NCBI GenBank assembly: GCA_018816625.1
Contig: JAHIVR010000053.1
Span: forward strand, 1-6,282
DNA from: Nanobdellota archaeon
GTDB taxonomy: Archaea; Nanobdellota; Nanobdellia; Pacearchaeales; GW2011-AR1
Direction of reading: 5' to 3'
DNA length: 6,282 nucleotides
Below the pieces are notes generated by a model. That model made no database searches, had not been told where the DNA came from, and saw only the letters and a list, made by a program, of their open reading frames with translations. The translations under genes were made by a program, and so were the position numbers. This document shows, one piece after another, positions 4,700-6,282 of the stretch. Position 1 is the first letter of the stretch. The number at the start of each line of letters is the position of its first letter.

Positions 4700-6076
4700 C
4701 CCGGGTTTAGCTTTTTTTGATTTATTTTCTGGGTCATACTTCTCTTTATCAGAAACACTATAAACAAAAACCTTCAAACCAAGCCTCTTCTCAAAATAAC
4801 CTAAATTAGAATCATATATTTCCTTATCTTTTGGAAGGACATATAAATAAACCTTACTTACATCTGGAACAAACTTCTTTATTTGCGCAACATCTCTAAC
4901 AATTCCCTCTACCAGCAATTCTTCTTTCTCATACTTCTCATCTATCTTTTTCTCATCAACAACCGGCCATTTACTTAAACTAATAAGCCCTTTTCCTCCA
5001 ACCTTGCTCCAAAGTTCTTCGGTAACAAAAGGACAATAAATATGAAACATTTTCAGGAAAGATTGCGCGACATCAATCCCTATTTTCTCTCCATAAAAAG
5101 AATCAAAAAAAGACCTTAATTTTATTATGGCCATATTGTGTTTAAAAATCTCAACAAACTCGGTTACCTCTTTTACAGTTTTATTCAACTTACTCTGCAT
5201 TTTTGGAGAGGTCTTCCCGAGTTTTAAAGAAATAAAATACTCATAAACTTTTTTAACAAACCTAAAACTAGCTTGCATTCCCTTATCGTCCCACTCAAAA
5301 TCACTTTCTGGGGAAGAATTTCCAACCACATAAAGTCTAAGGGAATCCGCTCCATATTTTTTTATAGTTTCTAAAGGTTCTACTCCGTTTCCTCTGCTTT
5401 TAGACATTCTAAACCCATCTGATCCCTTAACAATTCCTTGTGTAAAATACTTTAAAGCAGGTTCATCAAAATTCAACAGCCCTAAATCCTTCAAAAATTT
5501 TGTATAAAATCTAATATAAATTAAATGCATAGCTATATGTTCTGGACCCCCAATATACTGATCAATAGGACACCAATAATTAACTTTCTTCGAATCAAAT
5601 ATTTTTTTCTTATTCTTGGAATCAGTATATCTCAAAAAATACCAAGAAGAGTTTGCAAAAGTATCCATCGTATCCGCCTCCCTTCTCGCCTGATTCCTAC
5701 ATTTTGGACATTTCGTTTTAACCCATGATTCGTTTGTTAAAAGTGGATTGCCCTTTCCAAACTTAACCTGTTTGGGAAGTTTAACAGGTAAATCTTTTTC
5801 TAAAACAGGAACAATCCCGCATTTCTCACAATAGACTATGGGAATTGGAGTCCCCCAATATCTCTGTCTGGAAATAAGCCAGTCCCTCAATTTATATTGC
5901 ACTACTTTCTTTCCAAATTTTTTATCTTCAATCCACTTTGTAATCTTCTCTTTAGCCTCAATACTATAAATCCCATCAAAATTTCCTGAATTAACCAACT
6001 TTCCTTGTCCAATATAAGCCCCTTTTATGTTCTTTGAAAAAAGTTTTTGATCTTTTGGTTCAATAAGGAAAATATG
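4676..6076 (-). CDS. leuS: Leucyl-tRNA synthetase, C-terminal part (5' end missing)
   Basis: Class I aminoacyl-tRNA synthetase that charges tRNA-Leu with leucine. About 466 codons are visible, roughly the C-terminal half of the enzyme; the HIGH motif and most of the CP1 editing domain are missing. Seen: KLVNSGNFDG just after the editing insert (near 6000-5972), DWLISRQRYWGTPIP, a zinc-ribbon-like set CEKC...CPKC (near 5830-5699), DTMDTFANSSWYFLRY, GGPEH, the KMSKS loop as RMSKS (5396-5410), and then the anticodon-binding helical domain. These core motifs are of the bacterial type, whereas the tail ending in KPGKPGIYLE looks more like archaeal synthetases (my impression, not tested). The TTG at 5998 is only an internal Leu codon: LeuRS-like sequence (GAYIGQGK, and IEPKDQKLF before it) continues in frame upstream until a TGA at 6077-6079. 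The gene is therefore broken there, next to an unrelated fragment. Confidence 0.92.
   Translation of the reverse strand, partial: HIFLIEPKDQKLFSKNIKGAYIGQGKLVNSGNFDGIYSIEAKEKITKWIEDKKFGKKVVQYKLRDWLISRQRYWGTPIPIVYCEKCGIVPVLEKDLPVKLPKQVKFGKGNPLLTNESWVKTKCPKCRNQARREADTMDTFANSSWYFLRYTDSKNKKKIFDSKKVNYWCPIDQYIGGPEHIAMHLIYIRFYTKFLKDLGLLNFDEPALKYFTQGIVKGSDGFRMSKSRGNGVEPLETIKKYGADSLRLYVVGNSSPESDFEWDDKGMQASFRFVKKVYEYFISLKLGKTSPKMQSKLNKTVKEVTEFVEIFKHNMAIIKLRSFFDSFYGEKIGIDVAQSFLKMFHIYCPFVTEELWSKVGGKGLISLSKWPVVDEKKIDEKYEKEELLVEGIVRDVAQIKKFVPDVSKVYLYVLPKDKEIYDSNLGYFEKRLGLKVFVYSVSDKEKYDPENKSKKAKPGKPGIYLE
6041..6076. other. Junction between leuS and an unrelated PIN-domain fragment
   Basis: LeuRS-like sequence on the minus strand fades out between about 6050 and 6076, and PIN-domain coding on the plus strand begins in the same interval. 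The opposite-strand frame here reads FLIFWFNKEN, which could already be PIN sequence, so both frames look plausible over about 20-30 nt and the breakpoint cannot be placed exactly. Neither gene is complete at the joint. No terminal inverted repeats or transposase explain it. Confidence 0.6.
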
Positions 6077-6282
6077 TCATCGGAATTCATATCTTTTCTT
6101 GATGAGCAGAATGAAAAAAACACGCTTTTTATATCACCCATTTCATTCTGGGAAATCGCGCTGTTGGTCAAAAAGAAACGTATTGAAATGGATGATCCGG
6201 CTGTTTGGCAGAGCAATCTGATGGTACATTCCCAGATAAAGACAATGATCCCCAGTGCAGGGGAAATGATTGAATCCGTTAA
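6074..6282 (+). CDS. PIN-domain (VapC-like) toxin fragment, truncated at both ends
   Basis: Plus-strand open frame of 69 codons running off the right edge. It resembles the middle of VapC-family PIN-domain ribonucleases of type II toxin-antitoxin systems: LFISPISFWEIALLVKKKRI at about residues 18-37, with the conserved acidic E28 in the FWEIA context, and SAGEMIESV at the end. The N-terminal LDTH segment with the first catalytic Asp, normally the first 5-10 residues, is absent; the frame upstream of the ATG is open only to a TGA at 6035-6037. The ATG may therefore be an internal Met, although AAGGA at 6065-6069 mimics a ribosome site. It is the only plus-strand gene, is less A+T-rich, and uses CGT, CTG and CCG codons unlike its AGA/TTA-rich neighbours, which points to a different source. 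As seen it cannot be an active nuclease. Confidence 0.7.
   Translation, partial: MSSEFISFLDEQNEKNTLFISPISFWEIALLVKKKRIEMDDPAVWQSNLMVHSQIKTMIPSAGEMIESV

Noticed and set aside
5525..5728. Plus-strand open frame of 67 codons
   Set aside because: Antisense to the conserved LeuRS catalytic core, with no recognisable features.
5996..5998. TTG as a start codon for leuS
   Set aside because: LeuRS-like sequence continues upstream in frame (GAYIGQGK and IEPKDQKLF), so this TTG is an internal leucine codon.
6025..6216. Minus-strand open frame of 63 codons at the right edge
   Set aside because: It is antisense to the PIN-domain coding frame and partly to leuS in another frame, and its translation shows no family resemblance.
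1..6282. Scan for tRNA, rRNA, CRISPR and insertion-sequence structures
   Set aside because: No cloverleaf sequence, regularly spaced repeats, transposase motifs or terminal inverted repeats were seen by eye on either strand.

Overview
The window is A+T-rich and gene-dense, and most likely comes from a small-genome archaeon, plausibly a DPANN lineage such as Woesearchaeota or Pacearchaeota. That placement is an inference. It rests on TATA-like elements about 25 nt upstream of start codons (the leaderless or short-leader archaeal arrangement), an archaeal-style phosphoglycerate kinase, a membrane-anchored transglutaminase-like protein of a kind common in these archaea, and a winged-helix/RelE pair. 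Two genes look bacterial in origin: a type I (GapA-like) GAPDH and a bacterial-style LeuRS core.

All genes except the one at the right edge lie on the minus strand, so they are read from right to left. In transcription order they are: the 3' part of leuS (4676-6076); a membrane-anchored transglutaminase-like protein (3443-4561) with its own TATA box; gap (3394-2417), also with a promoter; trxB (2415-1486), which starts 1 nt after the gap stop; a 95-nt spacer with a promoter and an inverted repeat; a winged-helix/RelE toxin-antitoxin-like pair (1390-735) with overlapping ATGA; and pgk (from 726), which runs off the left edge. gap and pgk catalyse consecutive steps of lower glycolysis, and the toxin-antitoxin-like module sits between them. 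TrxB has an AhpF-like nucleotide site that suggests NADH use, so it could draw on NADH made by GAPDH.

The right edge is anomalous. The leuS frame is broken in the middle of the protein and abuts, in opposite orientation, a VapC-like PIN-domain fragment that lacks its N-terminus and has different base and codon use. This looks like an assembly or amplification chimera, or else a real insertion breakpoint. A second oddity is a diverged copy of the last seven codons of leuS plus a stop, 61 nt past the leuS stop. It differs from the first copy only at synonymous positions and may be a scar of gene replacement.

No tRNA, rRNA, CRISPR array, insertion sequence or intact mobile element was seen. No gene-free stretch exceeds about 115 nt. 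I found no convincing new multi-gene system; the toxin-antitoxin-like insertion, the gap-trxB coupling and the leuS scar are the items most worth a second look.
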